Below are positions 12,675-22,115 of a DNA stretch of 64,000 nucleotides, in pieces. The DNA is from Caprella mutica (taxonomy: Eukaryota; Arthropoda; Malacostraca; Amphipoda; Caprellidae). The stretch covers positions 39,561 to 103,560 of the forward strand of contig CANNZV010002329.1 in the NCBI GenBank assembly GCA_947561585.1, read 5' to 3'. A program made the translations under genes and the position numbers. How positions within the stretch are numbered: the stretch's first letter is position 1; each line of letters starts with the position of its first letter. Below the pieces are notes generated by a model. It was not told where the DNA came from. It worked only from the letters and a program-made list of their open reading frames with translations, and did not search any database.

Positions 12675-12843
12675 AATTTCATTCGTCGCCGGAAAAAACA
12701 GCTGAATCAGCATATAAAATGGGAAATCTTTGAGATTGTCATTTGCTGAACATTTCTTCCGAAAACTTTGATCAATTGATTTATTCAGTCCCTTCATCCG
12801 TAAGCTCTGCACCAGACTTTCACCCTCAGTCCTCAAAGAGCAG
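12675..12843 (-). CDS. Candidate internal exon of an unidentified minus-strand gene
   Basis: On the minus strand, acceptor CTTATTTCAG is followed by a 169-bp block open in one frame up to the donor GAAATT|GTAAGC. The block is richer in GC than its flanks, and the peptide (for example QSLRMKGLNKSIDQSFRKKC, then PFYMLIQLFFPATNEI) has coding-like codon use. No family is recognised. Nothing proves that it belongs with the candidate exons at 913-1110 or 34782-34865, and the phases do not join simply. Confidence 0.3.
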
Positions 12844-13928
12844 CTGAAATAAGAGTTCCAAAATTACATCTGAGAGAAATGAAGTTACTTTTTAGAATAA
12901 AATGGGTTTAGAAGTTTAATCCAAAACAGTCATTATGATTACAGCAACCAACTGTACAAAATTAATAACTTCGGAAAGCAGAGATCTACGGAATAAAAGT
13001 TAATCTTCAACAAATATCTGATATTTTAGCAAAATTACATTATAGTAATCTATAGATGGATTCATTAAATATTTAATTCTAAATAATACACTTTGACATT
13101 TATCTACAGAATGGAATCTTTTCGGCTAGAATAGAAAGTTTTGAGCTCAGAAAGTGTTTCAGTGCGATGCACTTTATTGTCGCCAATTGTCAATCGTTGA
13201 AATCCCTATTAATTATATAAATACATTATATGTAAATCAAACGCTCAAGAATTTTCTTTAAAACTCAAAAAACCCTCTAACTTTTCAAAAGTTCCTGAAT
13301 TTTCAAAAGAATGTAAATTTTCACAAATCTCTAAATTTTCTGAAACCCCTAAATTGTCAAAATCTCGAAAAAATTCCCAAAATATCTGAATTTTCATAAA
13401 ATATCTAAATTTTCACAAAAACTCACTCGAAAAATTATAAAAAATCAAAAAAATCAAAAAAAAAATCAAAGAATTAAATACTGAAATTTAAAAAAAAAAA
13501 CTTGAAAAACTCATAAGAGGACTTGGAAAAAAAACATAAAACTATAAGAAGAATAGCAATATAAAAAAAAATGACTTGAATTACTAAGAGGAAATTCAAT
13601 TATTTAAAAAATTATTATTAATTCTGCATTCAATTTCTATTGAAAACCAATTATTTACACAACTAAAATAATTCAAAGAACCAAAAAAAAAACTCAAACT
13701 CCTAAAATTTGAAAAAGAACTGAATGATTTAAAAAACTCTAAAACATAAAAGACTATAACTGTATACAAATTGAATTGAATAATGAAAAAAAAATTAAAA
13801 ACTCAAAACCCAAAAAAACAAATAGAATATCTTAAAAAAAATTGAAAAGTCAAGAATGAATGAAAATCATAATTACTTGAATTACTTGAGGAAATTCAAT
13901 TATTTTATAAATTTGAATGCATCAAAAT
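12844..13928. other. AT-rich intergenic DNA with an A-rich low-complexity block
   Basis: From about 13240 to 13480 the phrase AAATTTTC recurs irregularly with CTCTAAAT and CCTAAAT. From 13480 to 13870 runs of A dominate. A related phrase block lies at 50.9 kb. No gene is seen. Confidence 0.6.
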
Positions 13929-13941
13929 TAAATTTCCATTA
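13929..13941 (+). repeat. Target-site duplication of the I-type element, left copy
   Basis: TAAATTTCCATTA here is repeated at 19474-19486 and brackets the retrotransposon. The 3' A/T-repeat tail of the element overlaps its last bases. Confidence 0.8.
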
Positions 13942-14014
13942 TTATTATTATTATTGCTTCATGTAGTCTTGATGCTTTTGATGCTAGTCATTTCGCATCG
14001 GATTCAAGTAGGGG

Positions 14015-14398
14015 TTAGATGACTTTGTCAATCATATCCATTTCTCTGAGAAGAATCAATATTCTATCCATGTGGAACTGGACATCAGGTTTTTCTGCCA
14101 GCATAAGTTTTATGGTTTCTTCAGGGTTCATATCTTGAGTTTCAGGGAATATTCTATTTCTTATTTCCATATGCGAAGGACATTCTGCGAGGAAATGCTT
14201 GACCGAGAGAGGCACCAAACAGTCCTCACAAAAAGGTTGATGTATTCTTTCCATGAGATATTGATGCGTTATCTTGGTGTGGCCAACTCGAAGTCTGGTT
14301 ATTATCATTGATGCTTTTCGGTCAGGGTAGTTACTGGAAGGCCATGGGTCCACAGACTCCTTGATTAGTCTCAGTTTATTATGCTGTGTAGCTCGCCA
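14015..14398 (-). pseudogene. C-terminal end of ORF2 beyond an in-frame amber stop
   Basis: The ORF2 frame continues after the TAG at 14399-14401, open for a further 127 codons to 14015. The segment carries the usual post-RNase-H region of this element group: TRLRVGHTKITH followed by a Cys-rich C-x2-C...H...C motif (FCEDC...HFLAEC). Because frame and motif order are intact, this is one nonsense change in ORF2, not a separate gene. An ATG at 14353 is incidental. Confidence 0.8.
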
Positions 14399-17300
14399 CT
14401 ATTCACTCCAAGAGTGTTTTACCTTAGATCGTATGATCGGATACCAATCTTTGTATGGAGTTTCCTCATTGCTCACTTCGTTATCAGATTCAATTACTGC
14501 TGCAGCCGCATTGTCTGCCGCTGTATTTCCTGGAATGTCGACATGTGCAGGACACCAGCAGAATTTGACAGTCTTGTGTCTCATTTTAAGTTTCATAAGC
14601 CATACAATAATCTTATTAATAAGAGGGTGTGTTGATTCATAATGATCAACAACACGGAGAGCACTTTGAGAGTCACAATATATAATAAACTCATCTCGTT
14701 CAGTTTCAAATGCAATTTGGAGAGCACATAATATACCGCACAATTCAGCAGTAAATATAGAGCTTTCAGTCATGAGTTTAATGCTCTTAGTGTCCAGCAG
14801 ACTCACTGCAGCAGCACCAACTCCAGTCTCTCGCTTAGCCCCATCGGTGTAGATAGGAAACTGGTGGTTGTGACAATTCTGTAGGTGATCGTAGAAATAC
14901 ATTCTCATGGATTGGTCAGAACAGGTTCCTTTCTTTGGGTAGTCGTACAATTGACAAATTAAGTCAGGGCAAGCCTGCCACACAGGTTGTACAGAGAACT
15001 TAAATGGCAGTGTGGCAATGTCAATGTCGAGACTGAGGAGCAGGTTGCCTATTTGTTCAGCAATAATGTTATTGTTGTCATCATTCTGGTGAACATATCT
15101 ATAGGCAGCTGAGGTTTGGAGTTGCAGAGTCCTGGCATGGTATTGGAGTAGTAGCTGATCTCTGCGTTTCTGCAGAGGTAGTTCACCACAGTCAGCATAC
15201 AAACTCAGGACCGGGGATGACCTATAAGCGCCAGTACACAATCTTATCGCAGCATGATGAACTGGATCCAACTTCTTCAGATTACTCTCCTTTGCAGTGT
15301 TATAGATGAATGATCCATAGTCTAGTTTTGATCTGATGATAGCGCGATATAGTCTGAGAAGTGTCGTACGATCCGATCCCCAAGTAGTGTGAGAAAGGCA
15401 CTTCAGGAGATCAAGTCTCTTCATGCAGTCCAGTTTAATGCTCTGTATGTGGTCTTTCCAATCTAGCTTTCGATCGATTATCATTCCAAGGTATTTTATA
15501 GATTCTCTATTGACTATTATTCTGTTGTTAAGAGTAATCTTGAGAGGGGGCTGAAGTTTTCTTTTACGATGAAAGTGGATACAATTCGTTTTCGATGGCG
15601 AGAATGTGAAGCCATGAGAGGTTGCCCATGATTCTATTTTGTTGATTGCACTCTGAAGTCTACGTTCCAGACCAGAAACATAGGTTCCACTGCAATAAAT
15701 CAAGAGGTCATCAACATATAGCAGGGCTTCAACACCATTAGGTACACATGAAAGGATTCCGTTGATGGCCAGCGAGAACAATGTGCAGCTTAAGACACTG
15801 CCCTGGGGCACACCCTGCTCTAGGTAGTGAGATTCTGACGTTACGTCACCAATCTTTGTCTTGAAGGTTCTATCAGACAGGAACTTCTGGATGATGACAG
15901 GTATATTGCCACGCATTCCTGTCTGATGAATAGCTCTGAGTATGCCAAATCTCCACGTTGAATCATAAGCTTTTCGAAGGTCAAAGGAGACGCACAGTAC
16001 ATGCTGTTTTATGATCAATGCACCACTAACATCAGATATAAATTTATTCAGGGCATCAAGTGTGCCTTGCATTTTTCGAAATCCAAATTGGTGTTTTGGG
16101 ATTTGTCCATTGCTTTCCAGAAAAAGAGTGAGTCTTGTGTTGATGATCTTCTCTAGCAATTTTCCAGGGCAGCTTGTTAAGGAGATTGGCCGAAAGTTTT
16201 CAGCACAATCTGGTATCTTGTTAGGTTTCGGGAAGGATATGACAACAGATGTTCGCCAATCTTTTGGATAGTAACCAGTTTTTAGTATTTTATTAAATAT
16301 TCCTAAAAGGAAATTTTTGCAACTTGGGTGAGACTTTTTAATCATATTGTAGGATATTTTATCTTCACCAGGTGAGGATTTGCAAGAAGACGATATCATT
16401 CTCTCAAATTCCAAGGTGCTGATAGGAGAGTTATATTGGTGTTCCTCTCGTGTTTTGAAGTTGAGGGGCTGTTGTTCAGCATTCTGACGCACTCGTTGAA
16501 ATCGATGGTCATAGGAGTCATTGCTGCTGATAAGCGCATAATGAGAAGCCAAAATTTCTGCAACTCTATCCCTCTCAGCCACCGACTCACCATCAACAAC
16601 CAAGCATGGAGATTTTATGTTTTGGTAACATCCTCTAATCTTCCGAATCCTCTTCCAAATTTTGGACATAGGAGTGTTCGAGTTAATGCTATTCACATAC
16701 TTCATCCAAGACGTTTTCTTCGCATTTCTGAGAGTGTTTCTGGCTATAGCCCTTGCGCGACAGAATGCAATCTTGTCTACAATCAGTAAGCTTCTCTGGT
16801 ATTTGCGCTGAGCTCTCTTTCGATTCCTAATAGCTTCAGAGCATTCATTCGACCACCAAGGTACTCTTTTGGATTGGAGTGAACCAGAGGACTTTGGTAT
16901 TGCGATATCTGCAGCGTTTCTTATGAGATTGTTGAATTGCACCAGAAGTTCGTCAACTGTATTGTTTTCAATGAAGTCATCTTCAAGTTGAGTTGCAGTC
17001 TCCAATTCATACAGAGCCCAATCAGCTCTGTGTTCCAGATATCTGACTTGAGGTGAATATGGGACGGCGGCATTTTCTTCAATACATATAGGATAATGGT
17101 CACTACCATGCAGATCATCCATCGTTGCCCATACAAATTCAAGGGCAGCCTCTGCTGAACACATGGTTAGGTCAATGGCTGATGAGCTGCCATTCTGAAC
17201 ATAGAAATGAGTAGGGCTGCCATTATTCAATAATGACATGGATGTTGACAGTAAGGCTCTCTCTATTGTCAGTGCTCTGGCATCTGATCTGTCACACATA

Positions 17301-17719
17301 GGGTCCCATAGATGGTGTCTACAATTAAAGTCACCACAAATCATAGCAGGCATCGGTAGTTGGTCGATAAGGGAGGTGATAGCATCTAGAGAGAGCCTCT
17401 CATTGGGGGAAACGTATACGTTACACAGTGTGTATTGGTGCCCCAAGCCAACTTTAAAGGCTGTAGCTTGCAGACTACCTCTCAGGTCAATTCTATGATG
17501 AGGCACATCATTTCTAATTAATGTCGCAAGTCCATTGCCTGGTAGTGGATTATTATAGTCACAATATAGTGAATATCCACTTGGAGGTCTAAAGTTATGG
17601 TTGTTTAGCATTGCTTCCTGTAGTAGTACAGCAGCAGGGTTTTCCAGGTTGATGATCAGTTTGAGGTCTTCATATTTGGAACGGTACCCTTGGCAGTTCC
17701 ATTGTATGATTTTAGACAT
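14399..17719 (-). CDS. ORF2 of I-type retrotransposon: endonuclease, reverse transcriptase, RNase H (1106 aa to the amber stop)
   Basis: An apurinic-type endonuclease domain occupies about residues 1-215 (QWNCQG, LLQEAM, GDFNCRHHLW at 129-138, SDHYPI at 206-211). Reverse transcriptase follows at about 440-740 (FRPISLTSCPGKLLEKII, SFDLRKAYDSTW, QGVPQGSVLS, catalytic YVDD at 668-671). RNase H lies at about 953-1080 (YTDGA with Asp958, Glu992, Asp1016, Asp1069). The protein nicks the target and copies the element RNA by target-primed reverse transcription in the nucleus. It starts 6 bp after the ORF1 stop, so translation probably depends on reinitiation. The frame ends at a TAG ahead of the conserved Cys-rich tail, so this copy is probably impaired. 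Confidence 0.92.
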   Translation of the reverse strand: MSKIIQWNCQGYRSKYEDLKLIINLENPAAVLLQEAMLNNHNFRPPSGYSLYCDYNNPLPGNGLATLIRNDVPHHRIDLRGSLQATAFKVGLGHQYTLCNVYVSPNERLSLDAITSLIDQLPMPAMICGDFNCRHHLWDPMCDRSDARALTIERALLSTSMSLLNNGSPTHFYVQNGSSSAIDLTMCSAEAALEFVWATMDDLHGSDHYPICIEENAAVPYSPQVRYLEHRADWALYELETATQLEDDFIENNTVDELLVQFNNLIRNAADIAIPKSSGSLQSKRVPWWSNECSEAIRNRKRAQRKYQRSLLIVDKIAFCRARAIARNTLRNAKKTSWMKYVNSINSNTPMSKIWKRIRKIRGCYQNIKSPCLVVDGESVAERDRVAEILASHYALISSNDSYDHRFQRVRQNAEQQPLNFKTREEHQYNSPISTLEFERMISSSCKSSPGEDKISYNMIKKSHPSCKNFLLGIFNKILKTGYYPKDWRTSVVISFPKPNKIPDCAENFRPISLTSCPGKLLEKIINTRLTLFLESNGQIPKHQFGFRKMQGTLDALNKFISDVSGALIIKQHVLCVSFDLRKAYDSTWRFGILRAIHQTGMRGNIPVIIQKFLSDRTFKTKIGDVTSESHYLEQGVPQGSVLSCTLFSLAINGILSCVPNGVEALLYVDDLLIYCSGTYVSGLERRLQSAINKIESWATSHGFTFSPSKTNCIHFHRKRKLQPPLKITLNNRIIVNRESIKYLGMIIDRKLDWKDHIQSIKLDCMKRLDLLKCLSHTTWGSDRTTLLRLYRAIIRSKLDYGSFIYNTAKESNLKKLDPVHHAAIRLCTGAYRSSPVLSLYADCGELPLQKRRDQLLLQYHARTLQLQTSAAYRYVHQNDDNNNIIAEQIGNLLLSLDIDIATLPFKFSVQPVWQACPDLICQLYDYPKKGTCSDQSMRMYFYDHLQNCHNHQFPIYTDGAKRETGVGAAAVSLLDTKSIKLMTESSIFTAELCGILCALQIAFETERDEFIIYCDSQSALRVVDHYESTHPLINKIIVWLMKLKMRHKTVKFCWCPAHVDIPGNTAADNAAAAVIESDNEVSNEETPYKDWYPIIRSKVKHSWSE

Positions 17720-17725
17720 CGGTCA

Positions 17726-19234
17726 TTATTCCTTAGCAGATCGTGATTGTCTGCTATGGTCTCGTTGGGGTTTATCTCTTTCTTTTGATAGCTTGCGCCT
17801 GTTGTTCAGGATTTCGTGCTGTGTTTGGGCATATATATCAGGGGCGGAGTGTCTTGCCCGTGACCTTGATCTCTCCGCGCCTGTCTCGGGTTGTATGGTA
17901 ACTTCCATTGAGTTATCATTTTGCGGGGTTAGGTTTTGGGGAGGGGTATCATGTTTAGGGAGTTTCCGTGATTTATTTAAGTTTTCTTCTCTATCATGTC
18001 GTTCTGCTGACGACGATTCACTTCTATTCATGGTTCTCTTTCTGGAAGTTTGTTTTTGTTCTTTATTTCTGTTGGTCTCTGAATTGTTATTATTGTTATA
18101 TTCTGGTGGGCTATTAATTATTGGAGGGATATTTTTAGCTGCAGTTACTTGAGCATATGATCTCAATAGAGTGTTAGAATTAACTTTTGCTCTTGCTTCA
18201 GCAAAAGTTAAGTGTTCTTTGGTCTTTAAGGTTAGTATTTCTTTTTCTATAATATATTTAGGGCAGTTTCTGGAAGATACACTGTGAGGCTGTTTGCAAT
18301 GCAGACATTTGGTTGGCCTGTCGCATGTTTCAGCCCTGTGGCTCTCATCAAGATCGTCTCCACATCGTGCGCATACTGCTATAGGTTTTCTGCATTTAGC
18401 ACCAGAGTGCCCATAGTTCTGGCAGTTAAAGCAGCGGCGTGGGAGAGGGATATAAGGTCTGACCCTCTCGGACAGTCCTGTCCTTATAGTAATTCGTTCA
18501 GGTGGGTATGGTACATTAAAGGTCAAAATTAGGGTTGATGTCGGTTCTGGATTGTTTGATTTGGGGTTTCTAATTATTCTTCTGCAGTTCGTAACTCCCT
18601 GCTCTTTCAATCCCTCAGCAATATCACAATCTTCATATCCCTTCAAAATGCCACATGTTATGACACCTCGACATTGGTTATGATATTCATGCGGAGTTAC
18701 AATAATGGGTTCAGACATAAGTTCTCTCATTTCTCTCAATTTACTTCCCTGCATCTCGCTTTTCACTTCAATGGTCCATGTTTTGTTACTAAAATCTTCC
18801 GATATTTTCTCGAAGACTCCAATATGGCTAGATACGGCTTTGTCAACTTTAAACATATTCAACTTTGTTAGATTAGCTTCGTGGCTAGACTTGATGGTGT
18901 AGAATCGTACAAATTTTCCGGGTCTATACATTTCATCAAAGTTATTCAATTTAGTTTTTTCTCTAGGTCTGGTAGATGTACTACCTGCTTGTTTGTTCAC
19001 TTTCTGAACATTGGCACTGGGTTTTAGTGCCTTGGCAGAGGTGGAAGATTGGGGCTCTCCCAAGCCATATTGTAGTAGAGTAGATCCAGATGAAGTTCCA
19101 GGTACAGAGTCAGTCGTTATCGGAGTGTCACTTGATCCGACCGGGAGATTCTTAGCACCCCCTTGCCCCCCACTCAGTGACGACTGGAGGGGCTGCCCGG
19201 GACTGGGGGCCGTGGCCTTAGTTGTACTTATCAT
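17726..19234 (-). CDS. ORF1 of I-type retrotransposon: gag-like RNA-binding protein (502 aa)
   Basis: The N-terminal ~100 residues are Ser/Gly/Pro-rich and disordered, followed by a gag-like core (about 105-260). Cys-rich knuckles then start at 268 (CFNCQNYGHSGAKC), 288 (CARCGDDLDESHRAETC) and 310 (CLHCKQPHSVSSRNC). After these comes the element-typical KYIIEKEILTLK...FAEARAKV segment and a basic, Ser-rich tail. ORF1 proteins of this group bind the element RNA and form the nucleoprotein particle. The frame is intact from ATG to stop. Confidence 0.9.
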   Translation of the reverse strand: MISTTKATAPSPGQPLQSSLSGGQGGAKNLPVGSSDTPITTDSVPGTSSGSTLLQYGLGEPQSSTSAKALKPSANVQKVNKQAGSTSTRPREKTKLNNFDEMYRPGKFVRFYTIKSSHEANLTKLNMFKVDKAVSSHIGVFEKISEDFSNKTWTIEVKSEMQGSKLREMRELMSEPIIVTPHEYHNQCRGVITCGILKGYEDCDIAEGLKEQGVTNCRRIIRNPKSNNPEPTSTLILTFNVPYPPERITIRTGLSERVRPYIPLPRRCFNCQNYGHSGAKCRKPIAVCARCGDDLDESHRAETCDRPTKCLHCKQPHSVSSRNCPKYIIEKEILTLKTKEHLTFAEARAKVNSNTLLRSYAQVTAAKNIPPIINSPPEYNNNNNSETNRNKEQKQTSRKRTMNRSESSSAERHDREENLNKSRKLPKHDTPPQNLTPQNDNSMEVTIQPETGAERSRSRARHSAPDIYAQTQHEILNNRRKLSKERDKPQRDHSRQSRSAKE

Positions 19235-19473
19235 GATTTGATCTTAGCCTGTATCAGAGGGGATTTTTGGTGAGGTTGCCTTCCTCGGTGGGATATTCTG
19301 GGTCGGTGATCTTATGGTCAGTCTGCGTGAGCTATTAGTCTGGCACCTCCGTGAGGACCTCTCCAGCATGATTGGATCTTCCGGGATGACTAGGTCACCC
19401 CACTGGCACAGCTCCTCACTTCATTGGTGCACTCAAGCCCCCCCACAACGTCAATGTTGCCCACTCGGGGGGG
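19235..19473 (-). promoter_or_regulatory. 5' UTR of the I-type element, probable internal promoter region
   Basis: This stretch is GC-rich against an AT-rich background and ends exactly at the right-hand TSD with a run of G on the + strand. Elements of this group carry an internal pol II promoter in the 5' UTR. That role is inferred from position only. Confidence 0.5.
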
Positions 19474-19486
19474 TAAATTTCCATTA
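19474..19486 (+). repeat. Target-site duplication of the I-type element, right copy
   Basis: TAAATTTCCATTA, identical to 13929-13941. Confidence 0.8.
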
Positions 19487-21720
19487 AAAATCCGTTAAAT
19501 GTAAAGTTAGGACAATAAATTAAATCTCTTGAAACACTCAAGTATATCATAATTATTGTCCAGCTTTGGAGATATATGCCAAAAAGAGTATATATGATCC
19601 ATGCACTGGGCATCTCAGATTGAGACGAGCTTTAGGGGGATCGACCTACTTTTCAGTAAACTTTTTATTTGTGACCGATTGTTCTGAAATTTGAACTTTT
19701 GTTAGTGTAACTTTTTCGACTTTGGCATTAGTTTGAGAAAATGAAGATTTTATTAAAAAAAAATTTAATACATTTCAAAATAATAGAAGAATGATAGAGC
19801 AAAAACGAAGACAGTCTTGAAATCCTTGTAACATTTCTAACAAAACTCTGGGCGGATATTTTCCGTTTTGCTTTCCATTTACTATTGATAAGCGATTTTT
19901 GATAACTAAACAAAATTTAAAAACAAACCTGATTTTCGATTTTGAACTGTGATGAAAAAACGATCAAGATTTTGTTAGAAATCTTTCGAGGATTCCAAAA
20001 CTGACTTTAATTCACTTGTAGCGTATGAACTTTTTGACTTCTATTATTTTCAAGAGGAAAATTCATATTTTACTGGAGAGTCAAAACGTGTAGAATTTAT
20101 CAGAAACGTAAAACCGTAAATACTACCCTAAAGGTTAGTACCCCTCGCCCCTTTGGTCTCTGTATTAGGTAGGTTGCAGTGCCTAGCTCTAGCACCCAAA
20201 CAATAGGTACATGACACTACTACTAAAACCAAAAAAATAATTCTTACCCCCGCCCGCCCACCTTTGGTTCTATAGGTGCTCGTACCCATACAAAAATTTT
20301 GGATATGAAAGCCCACACCACCTAAAGACCCCTTTTCAGCAAAAAAAGATAAAAATGGTAATTTACACCAAATTTGATTGGTCGATCCCCTCAGGTGTGA
20401 TTTAAAAATTCCTATAAAGAAAATAGCTATATATTGCTCCTTCTTGTTAATATCTATCTCATAATCACACCAATAACTCTCATTATAATTTTCAACTTCT
20501 ACTTCACAATAGAAACATATGAAAAATATCAATATTAAAATTTACATCAAATATAATAACCGATGATCACATCGAGAAACTTTTACTTACCTAATCTATA
20601 ATAATTAGTAAATGAAAAGAATCATTGAATTAATATTTGAACGCATCTAAAATTTGATGTTGAAACTATTAATTTTCTAATTTTTGTTATCAAAAAGTAA
20701 ATAATAGTCATGTTAAATATTAAATATCAGTTACTAAGATTATACATTAACATAAGTAGAACGGACACTCGTGACAGCCGCAATTAACGGGCACCCGTTG
20801 CCTATAAATGACCTTGACAATCCATTATCGCTTGAGTTACAAAGATCATTGACCTTGGACTTTGATCCGATCGCTCCGAAAATCTAGTCAAATGAATCCT
20901 GGATAATGAAGAATCGTCCCACCAAATTTCAGGCAATTTAGTTTAATACTTTTTGAGTTGTAAATGAACTTGACCTTTAACCCGATTGCTCTCAAAATAT
21001 GGGTAATCACCAATCGACAACAGGACACCAAAATGAGCACCGTTCCAAAATAGCTTATCAGCTAAATATTCCTATATGTTATATTCTTTCGGGGATAGAA
21101 ATGAGGCTCATTAACATCTGTATAACAAACGATTAAATTAATCTTTGAAAATTTTAATCGATATTTTGCTGTAAAGTTTATTGAGATTAATTTTGAAATA
21201 TAGGTTATGAGTTATTAAAGATGTTTCCATATGGGTGAGGGAGACTTTGTTCTAATGATGTGAGCAACGGTTTCACACAAGTCTCTTAACGACAGTCACT
21301 TTGACCGTGACTGGTGTGAAAATGGCCACAGAAAACGTCTTAAATAACTATTTCAAAACTAATTCCAATAAACTTTACAGAAATGAATGCGGTTAGATTT
21401 TTTGTATTGAAATAAAGAATTAGAATATTTTGGAAAGGTGTCCACTTTACTTTGGTGGTTTATTTGGTTGAATACTTTACAGTTTTTGAGTTACAAATGA
21501 CCTTTAAAATAAAACTTGTCAAAACATAATCTTTGCAATCTTGCGAAAGAACATAACTATTTATTTGAAAAAAAATGTACAACAATCTCCGGTGAATGAA
21601 ACCATTTTTAAATTTCTTTCATGTGACGAGAGGGTCCTAATTGGAGGGTCCTAAATTAAGTTGATGGGCCTAAATAAGATTACAAGATGGAGCTGTAGTA
21701 ACGGTGACAGAAAATCTTCA
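19487..21720. other. Intergenic DNA with degenerate interspersed repeats
   Basis: From about 20760 to 21500 a degenerate phrase recurs three times: GAGTTACAAA or similar, then TGACCTTGACCTTT and CCGATYGCTC. It looks like an old interspersed repeat. At 20140-20290 two imperfect C-rich copies (CCCCTCGCCCCTTTGG and CCCGCCCACCTTTGG) occur. No convincing gene is seen. Confidence 0.45.
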
Positions 21721-21721
21721 G

Positions 21722-21905
21722 GTCTACATTGGTTATTGAAGAAGGCTCTTTCGCAAAAGACCCAGTTAGAATAAACAAAGCATATTATCTCCTGCCTGCC
21801 ACGCCTAAGCACACAGTCCTTATTATTCACAATAGACACGTTTCAGACGGTGCTAAGGTAGAAAAGTTGAAAAGAATAGCGTCAGCAAAGTTTGCAGTAG
21901 GTAGC
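21722..21905 (+). CDS. Weak candidate exon, + strand, unidentified
   Basis: Acceptor AAAATCTTCAG precedes a 184-bp block, open in one frame, that ends at a strong donor (AGC|GTAAGT). The peptide includes KAYYLLPATPKHTVLIIHN and the block is GC-richer than its flanks. No family is recognised and no partner exon is found. The frame also continues past the donor to 22115, so it may simply be an open stretch of an old repeat. Confidence 0.2.
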
Positions 21906-22115
21906 GTAAGTGGAGCTGTGTTCTCGAGCTGTCATGCTTGGGTAGACTGGCCAACGAAACAGCCGTCAGTACGTGGAGGGTGCGTCCTAACAGTTATGCT
22001 AGATTCTGTACAATTATCTGATAGCGCCAGTTGTTTGGAAAGAAATTTTCTAGAAGGCTATAAATTCTTTCCGTTCTGTCTACCTTTATGGAGCCACATG
22101 CATGGTGCGCTTTAA

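Larger units (their letters stand above)
13938..19473 (-). mobile_element. Full-length I-type non-LTR retrotransposon
   Basis: On the minus strand the order is GC-rich 5' UTR (19473 to 19235), ORF1 gag, ORF2 endonuclease-RT-RNase H, a short 3' UTR, and a tail of (TAA)n units read from 13955 to 13938. The combination of RNase H in ORF2, CCHC knuckles in ORF1 and a TAA tail instead of poly(A) points to the I group. A 13-bp TSD flanks it, so the 5' end is probably intact. The copy appears fairly young: both ORFs are almost entirely open. Confidence 0.9.

Noticed and set aside
19637..20391. Inverted GGGGATCGACC words as TIRs of an element
   Set aside because: The match is only 11 bp and the neighbouring bases do not pair.
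20128..20532. 134-codon minus-strand frame
   Set aside because: No start or splice context, odd composition from C-rich imperfect repeats, and no recognisable family.
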